Source of the DNA: Apostichopus parvimensis
Lineage: Eukaryota > Echinodermata > Holothuroidea > Aspidochirotida > Stichopodidae
Direction of reading: 5' to 3'
Length of the DNA stretch: 47,302 nucleotides
NCBI GenBank assembly: GCA_000934455.1
Contig: KN885349.1
Span: forward strand, 43,166-90,467
Positions 10,975-22,829 of this stretch are shown in pieces; position 1 is the stretch's first letter, and each line of letters begins with the position of its first letter. The translations under genes were made by a program, and so were the position numbers. The notes below the pieces were generated by a model that was not told the DNA's origin, made no database searches, and worked only from the letters and a program-made list of their open reading frames with translations.

Positions 10975-12372
10975 CAGGGACGTAGCTAAGGCCTGATGAT
11001 TGGGGGGGGGGGGGTGTCGTGGCTGAAATTCCAACTGGATGGGTTTTGGAGCCAGAAAATTCCGACTGCTGCCTTGTACCCCCCCTTCCCCCCTCCCGCA
11101 CTTCTCGTCAACGATACGATCAGTGTCAGTCATACACCCCATCTTTCGCGACTGCACTTTTGTTCCGAACTTTTTTCGATACATTTGTACCACTGGCCCT
11201 CACTTCACAAACTTAATAATCACTCTGGTTAAGCAAGCAAGCAACTGAGTATAGTTATCTGCTTGAAGGCTACATAGACTGCTGACTACAAAAGCTATGT
11301 TAATGTAACAAAGAGGAAAAATCTTTTTTCAACAAATTATATTCGACGACATAGTGAATTCTTCAAAAATAAAAGAGCTCTTTCCTAGCGCGCTTAATAT
11401 TATTTTCTTGGGGTGGGGGGGGGGGGGCTATTTATCACTCACATGAACAAATTCAATTGTTCACTTTTGATAAGATTTTATCTTATCTAAACAATTTACT
11501 GAACATTTTTACCTTATGGGGCAAAGTTTTTCTTATGTTGATGGCACTTTTAAGCTTCCGTAGATTAGCATTTACATGTTCTTTTACATAATATATTAGA
11601 AAGACAAACATAGTGCTCTTTTACAATTTTTCCAGTAGGATGATTCTTGTTTATTGTCCAATGTCTGGATTTTAATACATTTGACGAACTTAACTGATGG
11701 ACAATATAAACTTTCATATTTAGCAGTGTGATAATTATTTATAGGAAGCGTGTATCACGTACGATTATGAGCTTAGCTTCATAACATGCTGTTCGTGCAA
11801 CAACTTATGACGAATCATAGAAAGGATGAGAACGCACGTTGTCGTCGTCGTTGTGCATACGATTCGTGACTCTCCATCGAGTGCGGTTAGGTAGGCAATA
11901 TGTATTTTATTACGCAGTGGCCAACTGTAGGCTTGTAATAGGCTATAGGCTAAATTTAGCTAATTGCATCTGCCAAACTAAGTTAGTAGCTAGCGAAGCT
12001 AGCGAGCAGGGTCGACCCACCCAATAGCAAAATTAATACATAAATATCCGAATTGAAGCTGGCGAACGTTGTACAGTAGTTCTATTAGGCATTGTTTTGA
12101 GAGTATTCAAAATCATACGAAGTTTTGTATGGTGGAGTATAAGGATCGCGAGATACAATTTTTCAATGTGACAAGGAAAACGTAGTAAATATGACTGATT
12201 AAAGGTCAATTTTGACCGAAAAGTTTAGGTCACTCACAAATTACAAGAATATATAAAAATTAGAGTGCAACAGTCGGAAATTCCGACTGTCGCACTCAAA
12301 TTTCCAACTATTGTCATTTTTACCAAGATTGGGGGGAGGACATCCCCACACCCCCCTCTAGAGACGTCCCGG
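10975..12372. mobile_element. Complete non-autonomous hAT-like transposon, 1.4 kb
   Basis: The element starts CAGGGACGTAGC. The reverse complement of its other end starts CCGGGACGTC, giving short imperfect terminal inverted repeats. It is flanked on both sides by the 8-bp direct repeat CCCTCAAT (10967-10974 and 12373-12380). An 8-bp target-site duplication with CAGGG-type ends is the signature of hAT-superfamily DNA transposons. The interior has G-runs (11003-11014 and near 11410-11427) and subterminal TTCCGACTG motifs near both ends (about 11062 and 12276-12288), which may be transposase-binding repeats. No transposase frame is present, so it would need a helper in trans. Confidence 0.8.
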
Positions 12373-12380
12373 CCCTCAAT
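12373..12380. repeat. Right target-site duplication CCCTCAAT
   Basis: Identical to 10967-10974 and immediately follows the element end GACGTCCCGG. Confidence 0.8.
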
Positions 12381-13349
12381 ACTGTTTCATATCTCGGCAC
12401 ATTTGACGTCGGTTTGCCAACTGTTGGCTGTAAATTTCGTTAGACTTTCAGCCCATCGTTCTCTTGTTATGCAGTACGTTATGCAGACGAATTGTAAACA
12501 CGTACAAACGTTACATACACACAGTCTGTGCAATTTCCGGAAAGCCGAGTAGTTCTGTATCAGCTGACATATCAAATGATACACAATAAGGATTTTGATT
12601 AGCTCTTTACTGAAAAAATCGCTGCGGCGGGAGAAGTCCTAACAACGTAAAGCGGACTAAATGAGTCCGTCTTAAACTGCTGTTTACTCGTAAAATAACA
12701 CTTCCCGAACCATCCAACATCGAGAATTGTAATTAGCATATGAAAACACACCAGAATATGTGGTCAAACTTTGGTACTAACTACGTGCAACGACAGTGAA
12801 CGATATCGAATCTGCCCCGATGGACTACATGGGACATTTTAGCCTCCCTGCAAGATAAAACATTGATATCATTTTTCAAATTTTCACCAACCTTGCGTCA
12901 TAAAGCGGTGGCGAAGGCAATGACCCAGTACTATGTTAATTTAAACTCGTGTACATTAAACTGGACGGATTCATATATTTGATTGTGTTATCGGTAATAT
13001 ATATAGTCTTTACCTATTAGTAATTGAAACGCTTCCATAGTAACATAACGAGGTAAGCTTGTAAACGAAATTTGATAATATTCCATATCCCATTTATTCA
13101 TTTACCGTGGAGGTGAAAATGCTCTTCAGCTTTCTTGTCGATAGGTAACTACTTAATTCCACGTTTCACGTAGCCATATACTTAAAAAGAGGGAAATAAG
13201 TGCGTGCCAGTTTCGATGAAATCTACACAATAACTTTAAAATATGTACGTTGGCGAAAAATGTCCAAGATCACAACCTGTTGCTCCACTCCGCCCATTCT
13301 CTCTCACAAACTCTGGTTGACGTTAAGAGATATCTGTATGGAATAGTGA

Positions 13350-14883
13350 CAGGGGCGGGATTTGAGTTGGGAAAGTGGGGGGGGGGGGGCAAACCTGCCA
13401 GCAAGACTATCTAAGCGGAGCGCCACCATCNNNNNNNNNNNNNNNNNNNNNNNNNNNNNNNNNNNNNNNNNNNNNNNNNNNNNNNNNNNNNNNNNNNNNN
13501 NNNNNNNNNNNNNNNNNNNNNNNNNNNNNNNNNNNNNNNNNNNNNNNNNNNNNNNNNNNNNNNNNNNNNNNNNNNNNNNNNNNNNNNNNNNNNNNNNNNN
13601 NNNNNNNNNNNNNNNNNNNNNNNNNNNNNNNNNNNNNNNNNNNNNNNNNNNNNNNNNNNNNNNNNNNNNNNNNNNNNNNNNNNNNNNNNNNNNNNNNNNN
13701 NNNNNNNNNNNNNNNNNNNNNNNNNNNNNNNNNNNNNNNNNNNNNNNNNNNNNNNNNNNNNNNNNNNNNNNNNNNNNNNNNNNNNNNNNNNNNNNNNNNN
13801 NNNNNNNNNNNNNNNNNNNNNNNNNNNNNNNNNNNNNNNNNNNNNNNNNNNNNNNNNNNNNNNNNNNNNNNNNNNNNNNNNNNNNNNNNNNNNNNNNNNN
13901 NNNNNNNNNNNNNNNNNNNNNNNNNNNNNNNNNNNNNNNNNNNNNNNNNNNNNNNNNNNNNNNNNNNNNNNNNNNNNNNNNNNNNNNNNNNNNNNNNNNN
14001 NNNNNNNNNNNNNNNNNNNNNNNNNNNNNNNNNNNNNNNNAACAATCAATCGCACCTAGACAGTTCTTTCCCCCTAAAATTATTAGTATATTGTGCATTG
14101 GACCGATCAAGAATATATTCAGCACCCACTTCGAAATTCTCCCCGCGGTCCCCACTTCTTGAAGCACTTGGCAAATATTGGGGGCTGAACATACCTCCCC
14201 CACTTTTTAAATGGGGGATAAGCCCCTCAAGTCCACCGGTTCTGTCGCCACTGAAGTCGAGGCGGGGTGACTTTTAAGATTTTACAATGCGACTAGGTGC
14301 AACATGGAGCAATATTTACGGGTCATTTCATAGTACTGGCTGAGATTTTGAAAATGAAATTATTACCTGGCAGTACCAGCATTATGTTTGAACTATTGCC
14401 AGATTATCAGGGAGAGGGGGGGGGGTGTCATGTGTCAGTGTATTGAATTTAATTATTGATATACCCAATATGCAAATCTGGCTTTCGTATATCGTTTCTC
14501 TGGATTTAGTTATTCAACGCATTCAGTAGAGCAGCAACGTTGAAAATCAATTCCTGAAGCTAAGACTGTAGCACATGCCGCGGATTCATCACATGCAGAA
14601 TTGAATCGCTAGTGTGTTAGCTCCAGGATTCGTAACCCGTGCTGCGAACCATGTGCTAGCTCCAGCTCCAGTAATTCTGCATGCTACATGTTATGATGTT
14701 AAATACAAATTCGACTTAGATTCGAAACAAATAGGCCTATTTGATAGAGCTGTTGTGGGGAAATAATTTCGATTAGGGTTGTGCACATTTGTCTGCAAAA
14801 ACGACAAAAAAGTAAACTAAGGTCTGGGAAAAAGTGGGGGGGGGGCAAATGCCCCCTCTTGCCCCCCCGTAATCCCGCCCATG
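13350..14883. mobile_element. hAT-like transposon with internal assembly gap
   Basis: Left end CAGGGGCGGGATTTG; the reverse complement of the right end is CATGGGCGGGATTACG, so the terminal inverted repeats match at 12 of the first 13 bases. Both flanks carry the 8-bp direct repeat AATAGTGA (13342-13349 and 14884-14891), again the hAT pattern. A G-run sits just inside each terminus. Bases 13431-14040 are N, so any transposase in the middle is hidden; the visible 920 bases show none. The length as given is 1534 bp including the N run, whose size may be only an estimate. Confidence 0.8.
13431..14040. other. Assembly gap, 610 N
   Basis: Run of N inside the hAT-like element. Open frames drawn through it are artefacts of unspecified bases. 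Confidence 0.99.
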
Positions 14884-14924
14884 AATAGTGATGATATGTA
14901 GGCTCGTGGTGACAATGACGATAT

Positions 14925-15190
14925 CAATTTATTGTATGCAAATGAAACGTGGAATAAATATAATCTGAAACCGGTTAAAAGTCACTATACAACTAGATCA
15001 GTTATTTCAGATACGACATATGTTGCAAAGTACAACAAGTATGGATGGAGACATCCACATATTGTATACACATAAAACGTGCAATATAAATATATGATGT
15101 AACCGATTAATAATCATTAAGCAAACAACTAGTTAAGTCGAATTAGGTTCTAAGTTAATGCAAAGTACAACAGATATGGATTGTAGACAA
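14925..15190. repeat. Two diverged tandem units of about 130 bp
   Basis: Unit 1 (about 14925-15050) and unit 2 (about 15055-15190) share TATTGTATxCAxATxAAACGT, AATATAAATATA, AACCGxTTAA and GCAAAGTACAACA blocks in the same order. No coding sense. Confidence 0.55.
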
Positions 15191-15194
15191 CACA

Positions 15195-15520
15195 GAGTCA
15201 CGTGAATTATGAACTTTAACACAGACTACAGGTAAGCTAATTCGTATGTAACCGATGACTGAACAAATCCCGCCATTTTCCCAAAATGATATTACGTTGT
15301 AAGAGCTTGATATGCTATTTAGCTAAATGCAAACAACTGGATTTGAAATATCATTCGTATGAAAATTCAAAACGGTTTTGAAGCCGCCATTTTGTCTGTA
15401 ATCTCAATGGAATCTGTTCGTGAATGGAGAAATTCATCTTTGATGTAACGGTTAGCAAGTTATTTCGAATGTGATTCTGGATCCAATGGTAAGTAATTGA
15501 TTGCTGACAAACAGTTATAC
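15195..15520. repeat. Duplicated block copy 1, ends in a donor-like GGTAAGTAA
   Basis: Collinear with 18818-19205: shared ACAGACT, CTAATTCGTA, GCAAACAACTG/GTAAACAACTG, GCCATTTTGTCT, CTGTTCxTG and, at the end, GGTAAGTAA with TTTGCTGA-like sequence. Both copies keep a splice-donor-like GTAAGT after a roughly 100-bp GC-richer segment, so they might be duplicated 5' untranslated exons. No long frame is conserved between them. Confidence 0.5.
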
Positions 15521-18500
15521 AGCATTCTATCGGCGCAAAACTCACAGGATCAACTGAGTTTACTTGTAACGTAAGGATACAATGCGCTTGAGGGCAAAAA
15601 TCAGTTTATTAGGTTAACAAGTTTCTTTTATCCTATGTCATATTTTAAAGGTAAATAGGTAATTTACAATACCAATGCCAAAGCGCTTTGAACAAGAAAA
15701 TATAAACAAAGTAGGAGAGAAGTTCTGTGATCGTAGAAAGTGAAATGAATACCTAAAGCAAAACAATATAGGAAACAAACATACGGATTAAATTAAAAAC
15801 CTTATAAATGCATAACAGAGACGTTAATGGCAATGAAAGTGGTTCTGTAATAAATGTTTAATAGCAAAAAAACTTTCTAGTCTAGAGACATAAACCCACT
15901 CCTCCGAAGCGCGGCGATCAACGCAACTGCGACGAAAATTAAGTCGGGTCGGTTAACTTTGCGGAGAATTTTGCTTCCGACCAGTCCAAGATCTACTGTA
16001 CTACGGCAGTATGTTATGCAATCATGAAATTAACTCTTCCATAAATATATCGCAACAGTGGTAACAGTTCTAGCATCCCATTCTTTTACCTTAAAACATA
16101 AATGAACATCGGCAGATGCCATATTACTGAAGTGGCTATTATTTCAGAACATGCATTTCTAATATTATATTCGAAATTGTAAGCTGGAGAATAATAAAAA
16201 GAATTGCAGTTCATTTGCTCTTTACTTACCTTAAATAGTGTATTTTTAATCACAGAAGCCAAATTCAATCAGTACTGTTCTCTTCAATAATTCTATATTG
16301 TGAGGTAAAATATCGCAAATGACGATAGTTTGAAGATTTCAGAGATAATAAAGTAACAAACTCCAATACAACCGCTGAAAGTTTAGATTAAATTACACGT
16401 AGCAAGGTAAATATGCCTCACACAGTCCAAAGCCATACATTTGATGGTGTAATTTCTGTACAAAATGTACAGAAATCCAAAGAAAACCGCCACCTCAGTC
16501 TTGGGGATGTGTAGATATATAGAATTAATTGAGATAGGCCTAAGTATTTATTGGTAATGTTTGTTTCCCACTAGCATCAATCCTATATGTGCAATATTGA
16601 TGCCAAGCTGACAATTCTTAAGGAAGGAAGATTGGGAGGAACCTGTTATATTGATATTTCTGATCCGTACCACGGATCCTGCTCCCTCTTAGAACGATGC
16701 ATCAGTTGCTTCCAAATATTAGGAATGAAAATAAACTGAAACCTTAAATGATCCCAAGGTATTCTGATGTATCAAGTGTGAGGGGAAAGGGAGTGTAAGG
16801 AAAACTAATTATGAGTGCTAAACTATCATTATCTGGCATTATCTATCTGAAGAGCTTTACTAACCTACATAGCTTATAGGTGAATTGTCATACGAAACTG
16901 ATGCATTGAAAATATTGACAATAATTTATTCAAAGAGGAAACTAATTTAATTCATCGTTTATTTCGACAAATGTATTGTGATTCTTCGTGTCTTACAACA
17001 TCGTGGAGGTAAGCCATAATAACCTTTTTGCGTACACATTCGTTAAGCTGAACACGATGTGTGATACATATTTAACAAAATGCTATTTATAGTTAAATCA
17101 TCCTAAACTAACATCAAACAGAAAGTTCATCACGAGTCAATTAATTAGGTCCAAAGGTCGATCATTGGAGCAATCAATTTCATATACATAACGAAACGTT
17201 CAGGTCTTATAAGTTTACCTAAGTATGTTTACTTAATCGTTTATTACTCAGTCCTTGTGTTTCAAATACAGGCTCTGTGCAACTTTGAACGTCACTGACG
17301 GTGACCTACAAAGGATATAACGTAGACCAGTGTACTAAGGAGTTTTGTATCTAATAAGAGTAATTTCAACGAAAAAGAAGAAGTAGACGAATTACGAATG
17401 ACCGTTGCGCCTTTCTTCTGTAAGATTCACAGTTAATCATATTATAAGAGTTAACTATTTGAACAGATATGCAAATATGTGAACAATGGAAATTTAACTA
17501 AGAAATTATTAACAACGGAAATGAACAAAGAAATTTATGGTTAAACGGCTGGCATCAAATCGGTTTGTCTGTTCTTGTCCATTATTTGACAAGTCATTAT
17601 AGAAACAGACAACACTAGAGACACACCCACATGAGGCCTATGTAGCATTTTTGTTAAAAGATACACATCTAGCTGTTGAGAATGCTAACAGAACATTCCG
17701 GATTACATTATTTACACAAGCAAAACGTCCGTAAAATATCCGCGATTAGCAAACCAAATTTGCCAAAATTAACTTGCTGATAATAATAGCAGTTGCATTA
17801 ACATGTCACGCTACAAGAGTAACTATAACAATAAACGAAAAACAAAATGTTCAAGTCAACACAGGTGCATAGAAGAATGTAATAATACTCTTTGAAGTTT
17901 TTTGACCCATTGAATATCTGTATTTGACTTAAACTATGTAAACTAGTAACCTAACACAATGGTAACACGAATACATTTTTTTGTTATTTGCTGGTTTGAT
18001 AGTCCCTATCCATTTCTTATATACATTGCCGTTCTTCATGTTGAGAATCGCATATCTTTGGCGTAGAATATTCTTCCCTGTATAGCTCTCTCTTCAGCTG
18101 AAGAGTAATACATTATACAAAGTTAAACATGGATTTCACAATGTTGTTTTGGATATACATACATCCCACTTGATATGTCTAATTGTTCTTTACATGACAT
18201 AGCCATGTTCATGGTCCAATCGGTTATTCCATTTTAACAATTATGTTAAAAATAATAAAATATTCTTAAAAAGTACAAACAATTCAAATTGTGTGCAGAA
18301 AACGTTCTTTGTTGAAAATCAGAAGAATTTTATGAAAAACTATTAGAACTGGCTATTGAACAGTACTTATTTTAGTTTAAGTACATTATTTATCATACTT
18401 TTTTCTTTTAATTGTTAAGTTAGCGTATTTTTCATTTGACTACTGAAGTTAAAACTAAATTTGAACTAGCATTGAAACATATTCGTTGCCATGTTGACCA

Positions 18501-18817
18501 TAGACTTGGTAGCAGGGAGAGGATATATAGCCGAGCGAGTTTATTTGAGATGGGATTGCCTGGACACTGGTCAAAACGTAATATAGGTGTCTCCATCGCG
18601 ACTTCCTCCATCATGAACGCACACAACCACATATAGGAAATGCATATGTCATGGTAAACTAATGCTATATAAGCTCGTGTGGGCATTGTTTTGAATGCAT
18701 ATTATAATTGAATAAAGTTTGTAATTGCATACAACGTTTATAAATAAAAAAACGGCAAACTCCATGGGAAATTTCAGGCTTAGATTGCATTAGAAATATG
18801 TGCTAACTGTTCACTTA
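15521..18817. other. Non-coding, no gene seen
   Basis: AT-rich DNA with no recognised exon. It contains a perfect 10-bp inverted repeat at 16452-16476. A patch at 18430-18690 is open in both directions (66 and 84 codons) but shows no domain. Confidence 0.45.
16452..16476. repeat. Perfect 10-bp inverted repeat with 5-nt loop
   Basis: ATTTCTGTAC and GTACAGAAAT are separated by AAAAT. It could form a small hairpin or be a palindromic protein-binding site. No terminator role is expected in animal DNA. Confidence 0.6.
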
Positions 18818-19205
18818 ACATATTGATATCATGACCTTTAGCACAGACTGTTGTTATACTAATTCGTAAGCACACACACATAACTATTCTGCCAAATAAG
18901 AAAACAGTAGTGGACCTTTTATCGGCTAATGTAAACAACTGAATATGAAATATCTGATATGGGTTGTATTAGCAAACAAAAATGAGATTAAATTGTCCAC
19001 AGCAAGTCAAGTACGCCGTAAACCGTAGTACGTTAGCATTCAGTGTTACAAGTTGTAAAGACGTCGCCATTTTGTCTATAACCGCATGAAAACTGTTCAT
19101 GGTTGGAACTTCTTAAATTTAAAAGAATGCCGACTTATTCCGACTGTCATGATTCCCTCATTACACAGGTAAGTAAATATTTGCTGAAAAATATTCTGAC
19201 TGTTC
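18818..19205. repeat. Duplicated block copy 2, ends in a donor-like CAGGTAAGTAA
   Basis: Partner of 15195-15520. The end of the conserved part is TTACACAG|GTAAGTAA, a near-perfect animal 5' splice site. As a non-coding first exon upstream of the linker and NACHT exons it would be in a suitable place, but no transcript data support this. Confidence 0.45.
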
Positions 19206-20649
19206 TCACTGAGGTTATTTTAAACTCATTCACTTTGCCAATTGTCTTGGTCTGACAAACTTGTTACGCATGCATTGTCAGATATTTGCTTTATAAGGTT
19301 TGTAACGTTCAATTTCCTAGGCTGTACGATTTAAAAACAATTTAATAGCATGTCCAACTGATACTACTGTGAAGGAGTGTCAAGGAAGTAGCAGTTCTAA
19401 GTAATATGTATTTTGCGGGTACGTAAAGCGGAGGGGTATGAGTGACCGCTTTGATGGGCGTCTGCAGAACAAAAGTAACGACGGATTTGGCAACCGTTTA
19501 ACATAACAAATAGTTACACTTTTAGGTTTAGTTTTATTTTTCACCTTCTAAACGTTTATATATGATGCTCTCGGGCTTTCTTTGCTCTTTAATTTTCTCG
19601 TTTTACTTTGTACCGGACCAGACTCGAAAAGTTATCTTATATCTGGTCCCGCTACCTCATTGCTATAACTATGTATTAACAAATGTACATCAATGTGATT
19701 TAATGGCAGGAATAAACTAACACGAAACAAAAATAAAGTCTACTTGACAGTGTTTATGACATGTATAAATTCTTCTGATATTTTAACCATGGATATTCAG
19801 GGGATAGGTAGTTTTATCGTTTCGGTACTTACTCGGCCCTGGGGCAGGGGATCCCCCGATTACGGCGAACGCTAAACCTCGTTTCAAGTTCTCGTTAATT
19901 GTTATTTTACGCCCAATTCACATATCATAATGAAGAATGAAATGTCTTGATTAGAAAAGGTCCATGGGTAGGGGTGAAGCCCTTAAAGTAATTATAATTA
20001 ATTGTTTCCCTGTATCGTTTTGTAAGGAACAAACTACAAGACAGAAAAATGATACACTATGAAATTGTGCAAAAGTGGATGTATTATCAGCTTTGTCCAT
20101 ATTTTGTTTAGTACTGTTTAAGGGGTAGATAACCCCCAATGGATTGACCGTGGCTGCTACCTATCCTATGAGCGTCTTGTATATTTTATTCATATAATAT
20201 CACCTTTCTACCGCACAATCAGCTCTCTGCTTGATCAAATGTATGTGAAGTTAACGGTTCCATTTAATTTACATTACGGAGGGATTTTGGCTAATTAATA
20301 CGGTCATAGTTAAGTTCAGCAGATATCGCAGTGGGCTGCAAATCCTAGTCGAACAATAATGGGACATATTACAATTGATTCATTGATCTTATTGGGTAAT
20401 TGTCATACGTAAGTAGCAGGCCAGTGGCTTAGATACTTAATCGGATAAACGTAGCATGCCTTGATAGTGATTAACAAGATTTATTACTTACAATGAATGA
20501 AGCATTTAGCCTGCCATATATACAGTAAGTTAATTGTAGGAATTGATCTGACCATAACACATTTAAAAAACAGCTGGGAATAGTTTTAAATTAAAGTGAG
20601 AAGGAGAGACACAGGTTTGATTCTGTTTGAACTTGATGGTACTGTTAGT

Positions 20650-20720
20650 AATCGTAGGAAAGGGACATCCCCTTGCTCTCCCCTTCAATACTACTTTTGT
20701 TACTGTTTATATTTAGCGTA
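20650..20720. repeat. 65-bp direct repeat, copy 1
   Basis: AAAGGGACATCCCCTTGCTC and TTTTGTTACTGTTTATATTT blocks recur about 495 bp later at 21148-21213 with few changes. Confidence 0.6.
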
Positions 20721-20814
20721 AGTTAATATATCCGAGTTGCCTTACATGAATATCAAGCTGAAAATAGTTAGTCCAATGGGTGGAAGTTCCATTTTATACT
20801 AGTATTGTTTTCTG

Positions 20815-21130
20815 AAGAACTTGTTTACCCTTGAACAAGACGACTTTCTCTGTAACAAAAATTGACGCAGATACTGTAATTCACTATCATTCAAAACAGG
20901 ATAATAGTTTTATTCATCCATTTTATTGCCAAAATTCCATTCTGAACATTAAAGTGATAAAAGGATCCAATTGTTACATAAGTGATGTGACAAAAGTAAA
21001 ACCTCATCAATCATAGTTAAAACCATTTGGTTTATGCTTCATACGACATTTTTAATGTTTGAAATGCCAACGAGACTGAATATGTCAAACTAGCACTAGG
21101 CAGTATTGACGAAACAGTGGTGATAATACA
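20815..21130 (+). repeat. Upstream copy of the duplicated block seen at 23757-24080
   Basis: Starts at CTTGTTTACCCTTGAACAAG and stays alignable with 23757-24080 to the AACAGTGGTGATAA block. The frame is open for 60 codons with the core NKTTFSVTKIDADTV and DNSFIHPFYC. Many substitutions relative to the second copy are conservative, and length is kept for about 55 codons before a stop here. No domain is recognised. It lacks the CACAG acceptor that copy 2 has. Confidence 0.55.
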
Positions 21131-21147
21131 AGTTCCATCCAGGAAAA

Positions 21148-21213
21148 GGGACAGACCCTTGCTCTCCCGTTCATGACCCCTTTTGTTACTGTCTATATTT
21201 AGCGTTAGTTAAA
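21148..21213. repeat. 65-bp direct repeat, copy 2
   Basis: Partner of 20650-20720. It accounts for about 100 extra bases in the 20815-21280 block relative to its downstream duplicate. Confidence 0.6.
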
Positions 21214-21254
21214 AAAACGTATGCAGCAGGACAATGACTTGACTCGACTTAAAC

Positions 21255-21279
21255 ACTTTATTTTGTAGCATATTTACTT
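21255..21279 (+). pseudogene. Orphan acceptor copy of linker exon A', interrupted
   Basis: CTTTATTTTGTAG|CATATTTACTT is the same as the acceptor and first 11 bases of exon A' at 24111. After that the sequence diverges, whereas A' continues GAAGAACCGTC. The GAAGAACCGTC continuation reappears only at 22703, inside exon A. This suggests that about 1.4 kb was inserted here, or deleted from the other copy. Confidence 0.5.
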
Positions 21280-22503
21280 AACATTTTATTGTAGTGTTAA
21301 TACTTTCTATACTAATAAAATCATCTAATTTTGCATGTAGAACATGTCAGCTTAATATTTCGCAATAAACCATATAATTCGTCTCACGTGTAGTTATGAG
21401 GGGTTAGCATGTTTGTTTAACGTTATAACAATGTCTCTTTTTGTCTTAAATATTAAGCTTAAAACGTCATCCTCATTCAATGAATTCGGTCCATAGGAAG
21501 TTCAGGACATACACTTTTTTCTTCATTATGGATCTGTTTGTTTGAACTAGGTATCATAATACAATACTTATCACGATATCACTCGAGCGTGTTCTGTGAT
21601 ACTTATCTTAATTTGACCTCACATGACCTTTGCTTATTCCACTTTGTCAACATTAATCGCAAACAACATCAACTAAATGAAATGAAAGAAAAACGTCATT
21701 TCACAAAGGACCTAATTTCGTTTACATTTTGGGCCGGATTGAGGGGCTCCAAACAAAATGCTTGCATAAACCTCAGAGGAATGTAATTGACAAAAAACAA
21801 CATTTATATTGCTGGGATCAGAAAGTAGTTCTATATTTCACTTTATTATTAATGTATTTATGAAGCAATATTTTCAACAACATTGTATCCACATACCATG
21901 ACCAGTAAATTGCCTTCATCTGACACTGATTCAAAGAAAACATTCACAGAAAATATAAACTTCGCATTAAAAACACTTCATTGGGTTGCAAGTTTTAGAT
22001 AATCTTATAGGTCTTCGCTAAACTTATGTCTTTATTTAGGTCAATATTGTGGTTTTTGAAAACACTAACCAGAAGAGCAACATAACTTCTTCATTCGAAT
22101 GCAATAATAAATAAATCTCCACCCACACCCCTCCACAACACATAAGTGAAAATATAGGTATATTCACTGAAATTCCAAAGTTCAACCTTATCCTATCGTG
22201 TCAGTCCGAAGGTATCTCTTGTGTAAATAAAGATACTCAGTGGTCGCGAATAAGCTTCATGCGGATGGTCAAGGTCTCTGCTGTTGTGCATATATAGTAC
22301 CACTTGTATTTGAAATCGTTTAGTTTCCCGTAGTGTTAAACATTTGTTCATAAGCATCGCTTGGTTACATGAAGACAATTTCGCATTTTCTAATATCAAG
22401 GTAGTTAATATCACCCAGAAATCGTGTCGACGCCGAAACAAAACGTTCTCGTTATTTAAAAAATAACGTAATGAGCAGATTAAATTCCCCGCTTGCCAAA
22501 CTG

Positions 22504-22514
22504 TATATATATAG
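22504..22514 (+). promoter_or_regulatory. TATA-like element upstream of linker exon A
   Basis: TATATATATAG lies 114-124 bases upstream of the first ATG of exon A (22628), a plausible distance for a TATA-driven start with a short 5' UTR of about 90 nt. That leader contains at least one short upstream ORF (ATG near 22550). TA repeats are common in AT-rich DNA. Confidence 0.3.
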
Positions 22515-22627
22515 CATTTCTGTTTGTCATAGGGGGACGAGCTTTGCAAATGAAACATATAACATAGAACACTTCCATATTTCCATGCACAAAGGTATCC
22601 TTTCACAGAGTTCGGTGAAGACTGTTC

Positions 22628-22829
22628 ATGAGAATGGGAAACCTTAGATCAAAGCTTGAAACATTGGAGGTGGATTCAACGGATGAACAAGCCAGTGGAT
22701 ATGAAGAACCGTCACTATCATCATCTGATCAAGCTGCTGAAGGTTCTGTGACGTCATCACAGTCAACTGACAGACCCAAGTTTGTCGCTGGAACTGATAA
22801 TGTGACGACAAGATTTGCAGAGGAGCAAG
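22628..22829 (+). CDS. Linker exon A with its own ATG and possible N-myristoylation start
   Basis: The frame from ATG 22628 runs 67 codons to donor CAAG|GTTTGT (phase 1), matching the phase-1 acceptor of the NACHT exon. The second ATG (22634) gives MGNLRSK, which fits the N-myristoylation consensus (Gly2, small uncharged residue 3, Ser6). An in-frame stop lies just upstream, so this is best read as a first coding exon. The rest is acidic and Ser/Thr-rich (EEPSLSSSDQ, SVTSSQSTDRP), the look of a flexible phosphorylatable linker. Its 3' two thirds duplicate exon A' at 24111-24248; the first 25 codons have no counterpart there. If used, it would give a cytosolic or lipid-anchored NLR without the Ig ectodomain. 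Transcription is unproven. Confidence 0.5.

Noticed and set aside
10864-11193. 109-codon minus-strand frame and overlapping plus-strand frames
   Set aside because: Lies largely inside the hAT-like element and depends on a G-run; proline- and glycine-rich artefact.
13304-14277. Several frames of 200-300 codons
   Set aside because: Nearly all codons are N from the assembly gap.
18432-18686. Frames open on both strands
   Set aside because: No domain on either strand; probably an unannotated repeat or chance.
20650-21213. 65-bp direct repeats as LTRs of a small retroelement
   Set aside because: Too short, no TG..CA ends, no primer-binding site or polypurine tract, and the content between them is a duplicated local block.
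22193-22606. 137-codon open frame on the minus strand
   Set aside because: No domain, signal peptide or membrane pattern, and it overlaps the putative promoter and leader of exon A. Its length is possible by chance.
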